From NCBI GenBank assembly GCA_946803715.1, contig CAMPET010000062.1, positions 277,681-324,472 on the forward strand: a DNA stretch of 46,792 bases, given 5' to 3'. This document shows, piece by piece, positions 1-9,970 of this stretch; the first letter of the stretch is position 1, and every line of letters begins with the position of its first letter. Position numbers and translations under genes: made by a program. Below the pieces are notes generated by a model. It ran no database searches and was not told the DNA's origin. It was given only the letters and a program-made list of their open reading frames with translations. Source of the DNA: Beroe ovata (lineage: Eukaryota; Ctenophora; Nuda; Beroida; Beroidae).

Positions 1-38
<38 letters not shown>
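1..38. repeat. CA dinucleotide microsatellite
   Basis: The window opens inside a perfect CA tract. It is the first of several long CA/TG tracts, others being near 9942, 13895, 15861, 18379, 24731 and 45240, and many of these are interrupted by a single N. Confidence 0.95.
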
Positions 39-39
<1 letters not shown>

Positions 40-2507
40 CCACTTTTCCGATGATCTCATTGTTCAGAAGATGATTTAATACTCAGCACTCACTCAATTA
101 TGCTTGTGGTTCAATCTAACATTCAATACAGCCGACAAAATTCGAATCTATACTGGAAATTGCCACAAAGTAGCTTTTTCAGCTGAAGAGCTAGACTTTG
201 ATTTCTCTCAATTCAGAATCGTGCTGATTACAAATTCAGAGAATATACTAAAATTTCGGATTAAGAATCATCGCCTGACACATCAGTTGTCTCGTGAAGG
301 TCACGATTTGCTACTGAAGTGGCAACTCTGCTGAGTATCAGGCTCAATTTTTGGAATGCGTCGTGTGTGTACATTGCGCAAGTAGAATGGAAATTACCTG
401 ACAAACTGTCGGAATTAACATGGTTTTTGTAGTCGTGAATGTGCTTCGCGGAGTATGTGTAGTTATGAAGTTGCACGCTACTACGCGAGACGGTACATAT
501 AGATGTGAATAATCTCATGCTATCACGTACACTGTACAGGTTGCCATAGCAACATTCATATAGAGGCGTGATGGTGAACACTGAATATCATCTCCTTTAC
601 AGAAGCATGACGTCTACAGCTGTGAACTTTTCGGCCGTCCTACTGTGACCAAGTTCACAGCTTTTAACTTGGCGTCAAAGTATTGACATAACATGTCACA
701 ACTTTGATGATGGAGATTTCTGGAGTCCCATACGCGACTTCGTTGCCCTGGGAAACTTTAGATACCTTATACAATATATTTGCTGCAGAATAGGGTGCAT
801 GCAGCCATTGGTATACCTAATGACGGGCATGGATACATTTGTTATTTATAAATTGTGTTAATGAAATCAACATTTCTATTCATGATTTCATCCCATGGCC
901 ATGTTCATCATAAGTTTTGAATTCAATGATTCTCTGTTTCCTATGAGATGCAAATCTAATAAAATCTCCAGAATGAGCAATACCAATTTTCACCGTTTAA
1001 TTTTCCACGTTTAATTCCTGCGGGCCGTGTTAATGATCAATGATTTTCCAGCTTACCTATTGTATGCAACTGTTTAAAGAGAGGGAGATGGACTCATGCT
1101 TGATATCCGTAACGTATACGACAATGTTAAACAGGGTTCAATTTCATTGCGATGAGACTGAATAGGTTCAATGGATAAGATTAAATGGGCAAAAGGTCTT
1201 AAAGCATTCGAAAAAAGGCTTTCTTGAACTGTCGACATTGCTTGCAGTTATTCAAATTGCTACGGATCAGTGACTCCAACTGATTCATTATTTGAATTGC
1301 ATGCTTGACACGTCAGTTTGCAGTTTAACTTTTTTTTTTTGCAAAACGCACCGTTTTAACAAGTCAGATACTAAGTATATGAAAGCTCGCCGATGCTTGA
1401 GAAATGAGCAACTCTTCAAACAAATGTTCCAGTCAAATCACAGTGAAGTTGTTATGATATTGTGCTCAATGCAAAGAAATGTCAATAAAACTGAGTAATG
1501 TGTGATTTGTGGTAGCACATCTTGCCGAAAATGTCAGAAATATGACTGGTCAAAGTATCGCCATTTTACATTGACCCTGATCAATGCTTCACCTACAGAT
1601 ATTCTGTACAGGAACAACGGTACAGGAACAACATCATTGTACTTTGAATGCTTGATAATAATTGTGTTTACGGACATTGTAGAAACTTACAGTTACATCG
1701 AACTGACATTTCACCAATGATTTCTATGAATGATGAGTTTCCTCTCTGTTCACAATTACATTCCAGTACCCTGTGAGTTCCTGATCGACTTACATCGGTA
1801 GATCTGCAGCTTCAATCTGCAGAGAATGTGAAACACGCAGCATCTGTGATTCACAAACAAGATGATATCGTAACAGTGTTACTATTAATAGCGATGACAC
1901 TACTCTGTGTGTACTGCGTTATTGCTGCCGGTACGGCAACAATATTTACACTCTATCTGGAATATGTTTAACACATGGCATTCTCACAGAGAGATGTCAA
2001 GAACAGGGCACATGATGAACCCTATTCAAATATTTGACATCTGCTCTGATGATTATCTAATCATCATTCCGCTGTCGCCACGTACTGGCGATAGTCCAAA
2101 GAATGTCATGTGAGCAGTCACCATGTGTTTGATAATGCTGTTGACTCATGGAGTACTAGGATAATGGCAGTCAATTTGAATGAGCCAACATAAACAGTGT
2201 GCGTCACACGATTGTTTTCGAGAACGGTCTTCTCATTTGATCTCTTTCTTATGCAAATGATAGAGCTGAAGCAGCGTGTTTAATAGAAATACGCGCGCGC
2301 GCATTGCGCGCAACTTTCCGCCTATCCTAAGCTAATTCCTCCCACGATCCTGTTTCTGCAAAATCATACCAAATTTGCTGCATGATAAATAGATCAGCCA
2401 GTATAACTGGTTTCGTTACATACATGGATAAAACAGGACTAAAGTCCCAACTTCGCCATACAAACCAAAAGCAGGGAAGCAGGATGCGTTTAGCTTTGAA
2501 ATAGTTT
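39..2507. other. Intergenic, no gene recognised
   Basis: Only short unconnected open frames occur here, none with a recognisable domain or plausible splice pattern. The right part must hold the 3' untranslated region of the NIFK-like gene. A CG-rich patch near 2291-2320 (alternating GC followed by AACTT) resembles patches near 3225, 3555, 8490, 8865 and 8978. Confidence 0.5.
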
Positions 2508-4329
2508 TTAGCTCATTTCAGAACTTTCTCCTTCATCTTCAGCGAAAGTGGTCTTTGAACTCGGCTTTGGGGCGACGGCAGCCTGTAGCATGGATATTCA
2601 TAGAATTCAATACACACTCAAAGAATTCGGTACACATTCACAGGAAAAAAATGGTTCATACCATGTGTATAAATAAACAACATGATACAGATGAAAGGAA
2701 CAGAAGATGTGAAACACATATCATGACAAAATGAGTTATGACAGTCGTGTCAGGAGACATAGACTCACATATCCAGGGAAGTTGTACTCGATCCCCAGAG
2801 CTGCGATCTTCCTTCTGCGAGCCTCTTCCTTCTTCAGGAGACGCTTTAGACTCTTCTGCTGCTCCTCAACAGTCTTAACCTGGAAAAAGCACCGGAATAA
2901 ATATCAACTATCTGTAAAAGACGTATGATCAGATTGCCCAAATCCAACCTGGTTACGTTGTTCTTTAGCTCTAGCCTGCCAGTCAATCTTCTTGAAGCTC
3001 CTGTTAGCTCCTTTGAATGTGTCTTTGTGTAACCGATCCATTGGTATGAATTGACCTGGAACAAATTTTGCAATTAACCAGGGTTAGCTTAACTATGGCG
3101 TAGCGTAAGAATGCTGATGGTAGGATTCCTTGATACCACAACTTCGGACTGGCCCATTCGTCACAACTTGCCGAAATTACTTGTGACTTCCTACAGGACT
3201 CAGGAGGGAGAAAACGTAAAGGCGCGTCGCGCGCGCGGCAGATACAACGCGCGCGCGCAGCGCTAAAATCATAGCGAGGAGCGCGAAGGTTTCTATTCGA
3301 GAACATTGGCGCCTTCCATTTTGCACAAANAATCTTCTTGAAGCTCCTGTTAGCTCCTTTGAACGTGTCTTTGTGTAACCGATCCATTGGTATGAATTGA
3401 CCTGGAACAAATGTTGCAATTAGCGAGGGTTAGCGTAGCGTAAGAATGCTGATGGTAGGATTCCTTGACACCATAACTTCGGACTGGCCTATTCGTCACA
3501 ACTTGCTGAAATTACTTGTGACTTCCTCAGGAGGGAGGAAACGTAAAGGCGCGTCGCGCGCGCGCGCGGCAGATTAGATACAACGCGCACGCGCCACGCG
3601 CGCGCTAAAATCATAGCGAGGAGCGCGAAGGCTTCTATTCGAGAACATTGGCGCCTTCCATTTTGCACAAAACACGTGAATTTTGCCACTTTTCTTTCTT
3701 CTGTCTCAAAAACTTACACTTGAGAAGTCTGCCACAGAGAATGTAATCATTCATTGTGTTGGCAACAATCTTAGCAACATCCTCATTCTCAAACAGGATA
3801 AATGCGTAGCCTTTCGGTTGTGAAGTCTGGAAAGAGATACGTATTATTGCGTTATCGGTAATCATACTACGGGTACAGTAATTGAGGTAATGACTCAGCA
3901 TGTTTAGAGACTAGGGCCACCATTATTGTTACGAGTTATCATTCAACACACAATAACTACTGGTTACTGACCCTCTTGCTACGGGAAATCCTCAGCTTGA
4001 GAATATCGCCAAACTGTTCAAAGAATTGTCTCATTTCCTTTTCTTGGAAGTGTCTAGGAATGTGACCCACGTACACAACACCCATCCCTTTATACTCCTG
4101 ACGATATGAATGTTAATCAGGGTAATCAGAATAGAACAAACTGAGACATGAGAACTTCTAAAGTTCTAAGATGAATGTGCTTATAGGACCCGATATAACT
4201 ACACTTATTGGAATGCGCTTCTGATTATTCCATACACTCCCTTCTTACCTCGTTGAGTGTTTGATCGTTTTGGGCTGTATCCAGAGAGAGAACATCAGGT
4301 GTTGTCTTGTTGATTTTCCTCTTACCCAT
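2508..4329 (-). CDS. NIFK: NIFK-like nucleolar RRM protein (six exons)
   Basis: Exons on the minus strand are 4249-4329, 3972-4097, 3718-3826, 2949-3055, 2769-2879 and 2508-2582; all junctions are GT-AG and phases agree, giving about 202 residues. The protein starts MGKRKINKTTPDV. One RRM follows: RNP2 is VVYVGHIP near residue 34, and RNP1 is KGYAFILF near residue 74. Then come CQFIPMDRLHKDTFKGANR, a basic coiled stretch, and GIEYNFPGY, which corresponds to the GIDYDFP region of vertebrate NIFK. NIFK binds the Ki-67 FHA domain and acts in ribosome biogenesis in the nucleolus; that role is from the family. The tail is shorter than in vertebrates (about 290 residues) and ends in an acidic stretch. 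A second, truncated copy of exon 4 (3331-3401) lies next to an N and is probably the other allele. The match is strong over the RRM and the linker after it. Confidence 0.88.
2984..3671. repeat. Duplicated block across an N (likely two alleles)
   Basis: About 345 bp left of the N at 3330 (from 2984) recur right of it (3331-3671) with small differences. The right copy starts in the middle of NIFK exon 4, at AATCTTCTTGAAGC, and the left copy ends at CCATTTTGCACAAA, which the right copy continues past. Both copies contain a CG-rich patch. The copy boundary at an N and the cut exon point to uncollapsed haplotypes, not a tandem gene duplication. Confidence 0.8.
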
Positions 4330-4595
4330 TGTGATACAAGCTACTGTGAGAATTGAAGTTGGAAAGGAGTATAACAGAGAGTAGTAGATAAATAGTGAGT
4401 CACTTTCAAATTACGAGGGGAAGAAGTCGGGTCTCTTGCAATCCCCAAAAGATGATTTGAACAAAGCCAAGTAATGTCGAATGCAGTGAGACTAGTAACT
4501 AGAAAAATGAATCACATAGTCAGTTACATCTAAAAAACTTTTTACGGTAAAAATAGTCCCTCTAAAACGATAAAAATACCCAATTCCTAACATGA

Positions 4596-6083
4596 TTACG
4601 TGATGAAAGGTCTGCTCATAACGGATTGATGTTTGGTATCACACAGCACACCCACATTCTTCACACTAACTAACTCCTTACACATCAATTGTTTAATCAG
4701 CGTGTTTTTCATCTCAAATTCGAACCATAACTTACTCAAATCAACTGTTCCTCTCACCCACTCAACATTTTCAAACTCACAATCAAACAATACGAGCGGA
4801 AGATCAGATGCCATGTCATAGTTGTACTTCACCCCTGACTTCAACATCCCTGAAATAACCTGAGGTGTTTCCAGACCCAGCCCAATCCGGAACAACAGGC
4901 AGACCATATTCCTTATTTGGTGCCAGAGAAACGCATGCCCTAATATGGTAAAAGAGTAGACTGATAGAGCGGGATGCTCCCTGTTTTCTGAAACAAGCTC
5001 GATAGAAAGATACGATATGGTCCGGTTATAGTTAGGGTCTTCCTGCGCTCGATCAGCTTTGCAGAAAGCTCGGAAATTGTGCTCGCCGAGGAAACGTCTC
5101 GTGGCCCCCCTCATCGCCTCAATATCCAAATCACAGAGCGGAAAGTAGTACTTGTACGAACGGTAGAGAACTTGGAACCTGGCATCAAATTCTAGACCGA
5201 CTGGCGCCCACGCTAACACTCTTATATACTGCGGTAGCACGTTGTTTATCATTGTTATGTAGTCATACTCTTCGGAAACGTCGCATTCTGTGACGTCATC
5301 ACTGTTTGTTGTGCCCCCATCTGGGGTGTCCCCCACCTTATTCCGCCCTGTTTTGGAACGGAGATAGAGGGACACGACCTGTGAAAAGGCGGACACGCCC
5401 TTATCCGTCCGTCCACAACGCGTTATCTTGTAGTCCCGGGCGGAATAGATGAGACAGCACTTCTCACACGCTTGCAGCAACACTTCTTCAACTGTATCAG
5501 GGGTGTTGATCTGTCGGGCTAGACCATTGTATTCCCAGCCCAGATAAGCAACTTTCAGAGCAACGTTCCTTAGTGTGGACTTAGAAAATATTTCCTTGCG
5601 TTTTGCTTGTTTTGCTTGCCTAGCAGCTTCCTGTTTGGGGTTTACTTGTCGTTTCTTCTCAGACAGTGATAGCTCAGTGAGGATTAGAGGGAGGATTTTG
5701 ACAGGGTCAGCGGGTTTTAGCGTAACAGATGGGAGAGAAGATATGGTTAGAACTAGGGCGGAATCTTGTTCTTGTATCTCATATCCTGAAATTAAAGAAT
5801 CATTACTATGACAAGTGACAACATTCATCGGCTGATTAGGCAATATGTGAAAAGTCCCTATTAAATCATTCATCTTGAGTATTGACATAAGGTTCCCAAT
5901 TTGAAGGAAATCCCTACCTGTGAAAGGTCTTCCCATTGACAACCACTGTAGAACTTCGGGCGGCACTCTACTGCCACTTGTCCATGCCGCTACACCGTTT
6001 GTCGCCAGGATGTCTGTTCGGAGGTCCGAACTGTAGACAAAGTAGCCCCCTGTTAACTTCGCAAGCATCCTACTTGGCAGCAT
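4596..6083 (-). CDS. PUS3: tRNA pseudouridine(38/39) synthase, PUS3/Deg1 family
   Basis: This TruA-fold enzyme isomerises uridine to pseudouridine at positions 38/39 of the tRNA anticodon arm. The continuous frame has 495 codons. From about residue 172 it follows the family: LKVAYLGWEYNGLARQ, then CGRTDKGVSAF with catalytic Asp227, then LPQYIRVLAWAPV, FDARFQVLYRSYKYYF, HNFRAFCKAD, and HAFLWHQIRNMVCLLFRIG. The C-terminus keeps LPLVLFDCEFENVEW. The first 170 residues match nothing I recognise. An acceptable intron lies inside them: donor after 5918 (CAG then GTAGGG), acceptor before 5785 (TTTCAG), 132 nt, no stop and divisible by three. The real protein may therefore be 451 residues. The gene lies 266 bp upstream of the NIFK-like gene on the same strand. 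Family assignment is firm; the start and the N-terminal splicing are not. Confidence 0.93.
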   Translation of the reverse strand: MLPSRMLAKLTGGYFVYSSDLRTDILATNGVAAWTSGSRVPPEVLQWLSMGRPFTGRDFLQIGNLMSILKMNDLIGTFHILPNQPMNVVTCHSNDSLISGYEIQEQDSALVLTISSLPSVTLKPADPVKILPLILTELSLSEKKRQVNPKQEAARQAKQAKRKEIFSKSTLRNVALKVAYLGWEYNGLARQINTPDTVEEVLLQACEKCCLIYSARDYKITRCGRTDKGVSAFSQVVSLYLRSKTGRNKVGDTPDGGTTNSDDVTECDVSEEYDYITMINNVLPQYIRVLAWAPVGLEFDARFQVLYRSYKYYFPLCDLDIEAMRGATRRFLGEHNFRAFCKADRAQEDPNYNRTISYLSIELVSENREHPALSVYSFTILGHAFLWHQIRNMVCLLFRIGLGLETPQVISGMLKSGVKYNYDMASDLPLVLFDCEFENVEWVRGTVDLSKLWFEFEMKNTLIKQLMCKELVSVKNVGVLCDTKHQSVMSRPFIT

Positions 6084-6377
6084 TGGGTGATTAGTTCACT
6101 TTGGCTGAGTAAGCACTTAATCATTTAATCAATAATCAATGACGTATCTCTTAAATGAAGCTTTTATCAATACCTAACAGTCAATGAACTCTAAGTACTT
6201 GATTGCAATTTGTGTTTCTGTCCTAGACAGTGCTTTCAATGTTAGCTTGGGACATCAATTTTTCTTTTCATGATGATTCTTAGGAAATTTTTAGCGCACT
6301 GTTTACTTTTTTAGTTTAAATGTTTCGTGGCACAGCTGAGTGTTAGAAGATGTGCCACAATAAATTACAAATTTAAC

Positions 6378-6418
<41 letters not shown>

Positions 6419-6703
6419 GAATGGCAAGAAGCGAGGAATTCACGTAATTAGAACTGTTACCAAATATGCCGGATAAGAAATCGAGGGGACTCTAAGTAGT
6501 AAGTATTACAGACCATCGTCTCAACTTGCGCTTGTATTAAGAAGACAACTTTCTCAAAGACCAAATTCAACAATGATAACTAACGGCGCAATGAGTTTAT
6601 GCAGGAGCAACACGGAGTTTATTGGAAAACCGAATGAAATAAAGCATTTCGTATAGCTTTGGATAGTTGAAAGTCTATGCTTTGCCGGAACACTCACGCA
6701 GAC
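6084..6703. other. Intergenic between PUS3 and the CAP pseudogene
   Basis: No gene is seen. The stretch should hold the PUS3 promoter and first untranslated bases. It includes a TTA trinucleotide microsatellite at about 6379-6418. Confidence 0.6.
6379..6418. repeat. TTA trinucleotide microsatellite
   Basis: About thirteen consecutive TTA units. Confidence 0.95.
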
Positions 6704-7263
6704 ATGACCACCAGAGCCAACCTGCTAGTTTTACTGTGTCTCACTACCCTGACGAGTGTAGCAGGAGTGTGCAAGGTTGGAGGTCTCGCTGAGGCGGAGC
6801 AAAGTGTACTGGATGAACACAACAAACTCCGGAGCCAACACTTGGATACCCCTGACCTGTGTTATGCTGAGAGTGGAGAAGATGTGGGGTTTACAGCACA
6901 GACATGGGCAGAGAATATGGCATTGACAGGGATATTGCATATCTGAGTATTTCAGGAGAATTACCAAGCATCAATAGCGCTTGTGTTCGTTCTGCAAACA
7001 GCTAGTATAATGAGATAATGGACTGGGACTTTGTCAAAAAATGAGGGCTGTCCAGGGAAGGTCACAGGTCATTTTACCCAGATTGTTTGGAAAGATTTCA
7101 CACAGATGAATTGTTGATACTCGACTTCTGTGAATGGAAAAGACCAGAATAGAAAGGTTACTACATTGTCTGCCAATACTTCACTAGGGGAAATTTTGGG
7201 GGAGCAGATGATTACAGGCTGGCTGTTGGAAATCTTATTGAAAGTTCAGCAATAGCTCCCTGA
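6704..7263 (+). pseudogene. CAP/SCP-domain secreted protein pseudogene
   Basis: The start at 6704 gives a clear signal peptide (MTTRANLLVLLCLTTLTSVAG), then an early CAP helix (LDEHNKLRSQHLDTPDL) and TAQTWAENMALTG. The frame then stops at 6943-6945. Further CAP landmarks follow in other frames: YNEIMDWDF directly after an in-frame TAG where Trp is usual (SWYNEI), the signature GHFTQIVWK near 7067-7093, and the second signature GYYIVCQYFTRGN near 7160-7198, ending at TGA 7261-7263. At least two stops and two frame changes break it. There are no introns between the motifs, so this is either an intronless gene or a retrocopy that has decayed. CAP proteins are secreted and have varied roles; no specific one can be assigned. 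Confidence 0.85.
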
Positions 7264-7700
7264 AACTATTCTTCCCACCTAAATAGTAACTGTCTGCTCA
7301 TTTACTTCGCTATTTTCTGCTTCTGCTCATTAAGTAGATAATAGAGAATGCAGACTGTTTGGATTGCCTATGAGCATTAAGTAATACTCATCATTTATTC
7401 ATACTGAGTGTCTGTGGGTGCTTATGTGGATCATCAGATTCACATATTTAAGAAAATACACAAAAATATCAATGAAACTGGCATCTAATTTAACATAGAT
7501 ACAGGATAAAAGAATCCAAATATATATATATATGTATCATAAGATTAATTGGTAGCTTATTAGTGAGAACCCAGTCAGGGATTAAAGGCTCAACTTTTAT
7601 CAAACTAAATGTCTCAAAGATATCAAGAGTCATTTGAAAATATTTTCAAAGAGTGAAAAGTGTCTGAAAGTCCCCAAGGGTATCACAAATAAACACTTAC
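7264..7700. other. Non-coding stretch 3' of the protease gene
   Basis: The missing last exon of the IMMP2L-like gene was expected here on the minus strand. I found acceptor-like sites but no translation resembling the family C-terminus (a WPP-type motif). A short AT tract lies near 7520. Confidence 0.4.
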
Positions 7701-8219
7701 CAATCAATGCTGAGTTAGGAACTTGGCCATAGTCATTGCTATCAATTGATACACCTTTGTTGTCACCCTCTGCCCAAAAATGACCTGGAATAAAGAAGTT
7801 TATATATAATCAGGCCACTTTTTTTTGACATAATAAGCTTTAATTAAAACATCTTATTAGTTGATCTGCTGTCAGATGAATGTCAGTTGAATGCCCAACA
7901 CAGATTACAGGGTTGTACCTTTTTCAATGAGAACTCTTCTATCATCTCTAGTGGATATTACATTTCCAGGAACAGCTGTTATTCTTTTAACAACAGACTT
8001 ATCTCCCGAACCTGGTCTTTTGAAAGCAACAACATCATTTACTCTTGGTTGGTAAAAGCTAGAGTAACACCCCAGTCTATTTAGCACAAGAAGTGATGAA
8101 GAGCATTCAGAGTTTATAAATGGGGCCATTGACTTGCCAGACACACAATATAGTGAGGAAAATGAGATTGCTGTAGCTCCAAGTGTAACAATATACCCAC
8201 ACCTTAAGTTTGTAAACAT
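7701..8219 (-). CDS. IMMP2L: Mitochondrial inner membrane protease subunit 2-like (partial)
   Basis: This is an S26 signal-peptidase family member; family members cleave sorting signals of proteins delivered to the mitochondrial intermembrane space. Exon 1 is 7919-8219 and exon 2 is 7701-7784, joined in phase 1. An N-terminal hydrophobic segment (YIVTLGATAISFSSLYCV) precedes SGKSMAPF, with the nucleophile Ser30. VVKRITAVPGN carries the general-base Lys78. Exon 2 reads GHFWAEGDNKGVSIDSNDYG, the conserved box III of the IMP2 branch, which in human IMMP2L begins GHIWVEGD. The second exon ends with a good donor (GTAAGT) at 7700, but the final 20-40 residues were not found downstream. A CAP pseudogene sits on the opposite strand in that direction. 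The gene may use a distant exon or be truncated. A splice acceptor just upstream of the ATG suggests a 5' untranslated intron. Confidence 0.87.
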
Positions 8220-9725
8220 TTCAACCTGAATTCCAATGTGTTTCTTTTTTGTTCTTCATTTCTTTATTCAGAACAACCTGAGCAGGGTATGTTGCAACGG
8301 TCTTGCAGTAGTATTGAATCAATAAATCATGTGGCTTGGACATAAATGTAGCAACTATGAAATTAAATATGACTTGTAGATTCATCCACAAAGCCGAAGG
8401 ACTAAGGAGGCGAGCACATCAAAATCGTTGTGGATCGATGATATGTGATAAACCATTAGACCCTATCGCATCGAAAAATTTTGTTTTGCGCGCGCGGCGC
8501 AAACTTATTTTCAAACAAGTCGCTCCGCGGCAGGCTTCAGCTGTCAAGCAAAGCCGGACTAGACAAAAGACATGAGCATGAGCAGTGGACAGATTGAGAA
8601 TATCTATTCAAAAGTAAAATAGTCATGTATTCATGTCAGTACCGATGTGTGCATGTATGCGCACACGTAATTGCGCGCGGCTCTTATTTTGCTTCGTGAT
8701 CTGTATATGTTGAAAAAAACTGAGCCGTGCGCGCGGCCTGGAGAATTTGGGTAGCGCAGTTGCAGTGCGCGCCGCGAGGGTTGCAGACATAATGACATGT
8801 GACAGAACTGTCGTCTTGTTGTCGATCGATGATAGACCCTGTCGAGAATTTAATAATTTCGTCGCGCGCGCGCAACTTGCTGACGCAAGCCGCTTCGCGG
8901 CTTGCATCAGCGGTCTGGCATCGCCCGACAATCGTCTTGTCGAGACTTTCGTGTCTCCAGTGCTGCAGTTTGCAGCTGCGCGGCGCGCGCAAAGTTATTT
9001 TTCGCTGAATTTGCGGCATCCAGACAAAGCATTCATTTATTCAAATTCAATTTCATATCAATACTGTAATGTGTAAGACTAAGTGTAAGTGCAGTGCAAC
9101 TGCCATGACATTGATGATTGACATCAAACATTCAGACACGCGGATTGCGAAATAATTGCAGATTTGCAGAATTGAAAAACGCTTCAATTCTTACATTGTC
9201 AAACTCAACGTCAAGGGAAAATCGAAAATCTTCATCAAAATACAAACGAGTTTTAAAATCTGACAATTATCTCAATATCATTAGCTCTCCAAGTCCAAGC
9301 TAACGCAGAGTGAGATATGTCAAATGCTTCATACATTATTCTTATGTATGAAAAGCCACCCCACAGTCCGCCTCATGCTCAGGACTGAAAGCATATTCTC
9401 ACCATCTCAAACTCATGTCACCATCGGCCTCAGAAATGCATTATAAAATCCGATACCACCGATAAAAACAGTAAACTTACTGGGTCCAAAGTATTTCATC
9501 AGTCAAACAAATAAAAAACAAGTCTTTATCGATTTCCCCCACTTTATTCATACAAGTTTCAGGTACACGGGTTGAATATAATGTCTCTCCTTGTCAATGT
9601 CGATATCTGATGCTATAACATGTCCTCTAAGCAGCAATTACCACGTGTTAAACTCAGTATCGGATCAGTGCGATGTACGAATGTGTCACATGACGGCTGA
9701 CGCCGACTTGTTGGCACTGTGATCA
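8220..9725. other. Intergenic with CG-rich repeat copies
   Basis: No convincing exon lies here. The open frames at 8623-9076 on both strands come from CG-rich DNA. Two stretches, near 8430-8570 and 8818-8945, share the order GATCGATGATA, AGACCCT, TCG, a run of alternating GC, AAACTT or CAACTT, and a GC-rich tail, so they look like diverged copies of one element. The second holds a hairpin (GCAAGCCG, loop CTTCG, CGGCTTGC) near 8885-8906. Confidence 0.55.
8430..9010. repeat. Diverged copies of a CG-rich interspersed element
   Basis: Copies at about 8430-8570 and 8818-8945, with a third partial patch at 8970-9000 (GCGCGGCGCGCGCAAAGTT). They share word order rather than close identity. No coding potential, terminal inverted repeats or target-site duplication was established. 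Confidence 0.5.
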
Positions 9726-9939
9726 TTAACGACCGCATTGAAGACGATATTTGAGCAGCTGCCGCCGCCGTTCCTCCATTTCTCGAGGGCACTCCCTCTT
9801 TTCGACATCTTGCGGGCCAAGTCCATCGACACCTGCGAGATATGATACGGGTAAATTATTGCATCATGAGCAGGTGTGCGAGAGCTATTTCCCAGAGCAA
9901 ATTGTTTAGCACTTCTTGTGACGTGACAGTGACGCACAG

Positions 9940-9970
<31 letters not shown>

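Noticed and set aside
8623-9076. Overlapping 100-111 codon frames on both strands
   Set aside because: CG-rich repeat DNA has few stops; the Ala/Arg-rich translations match no family and read equally well on both strands.
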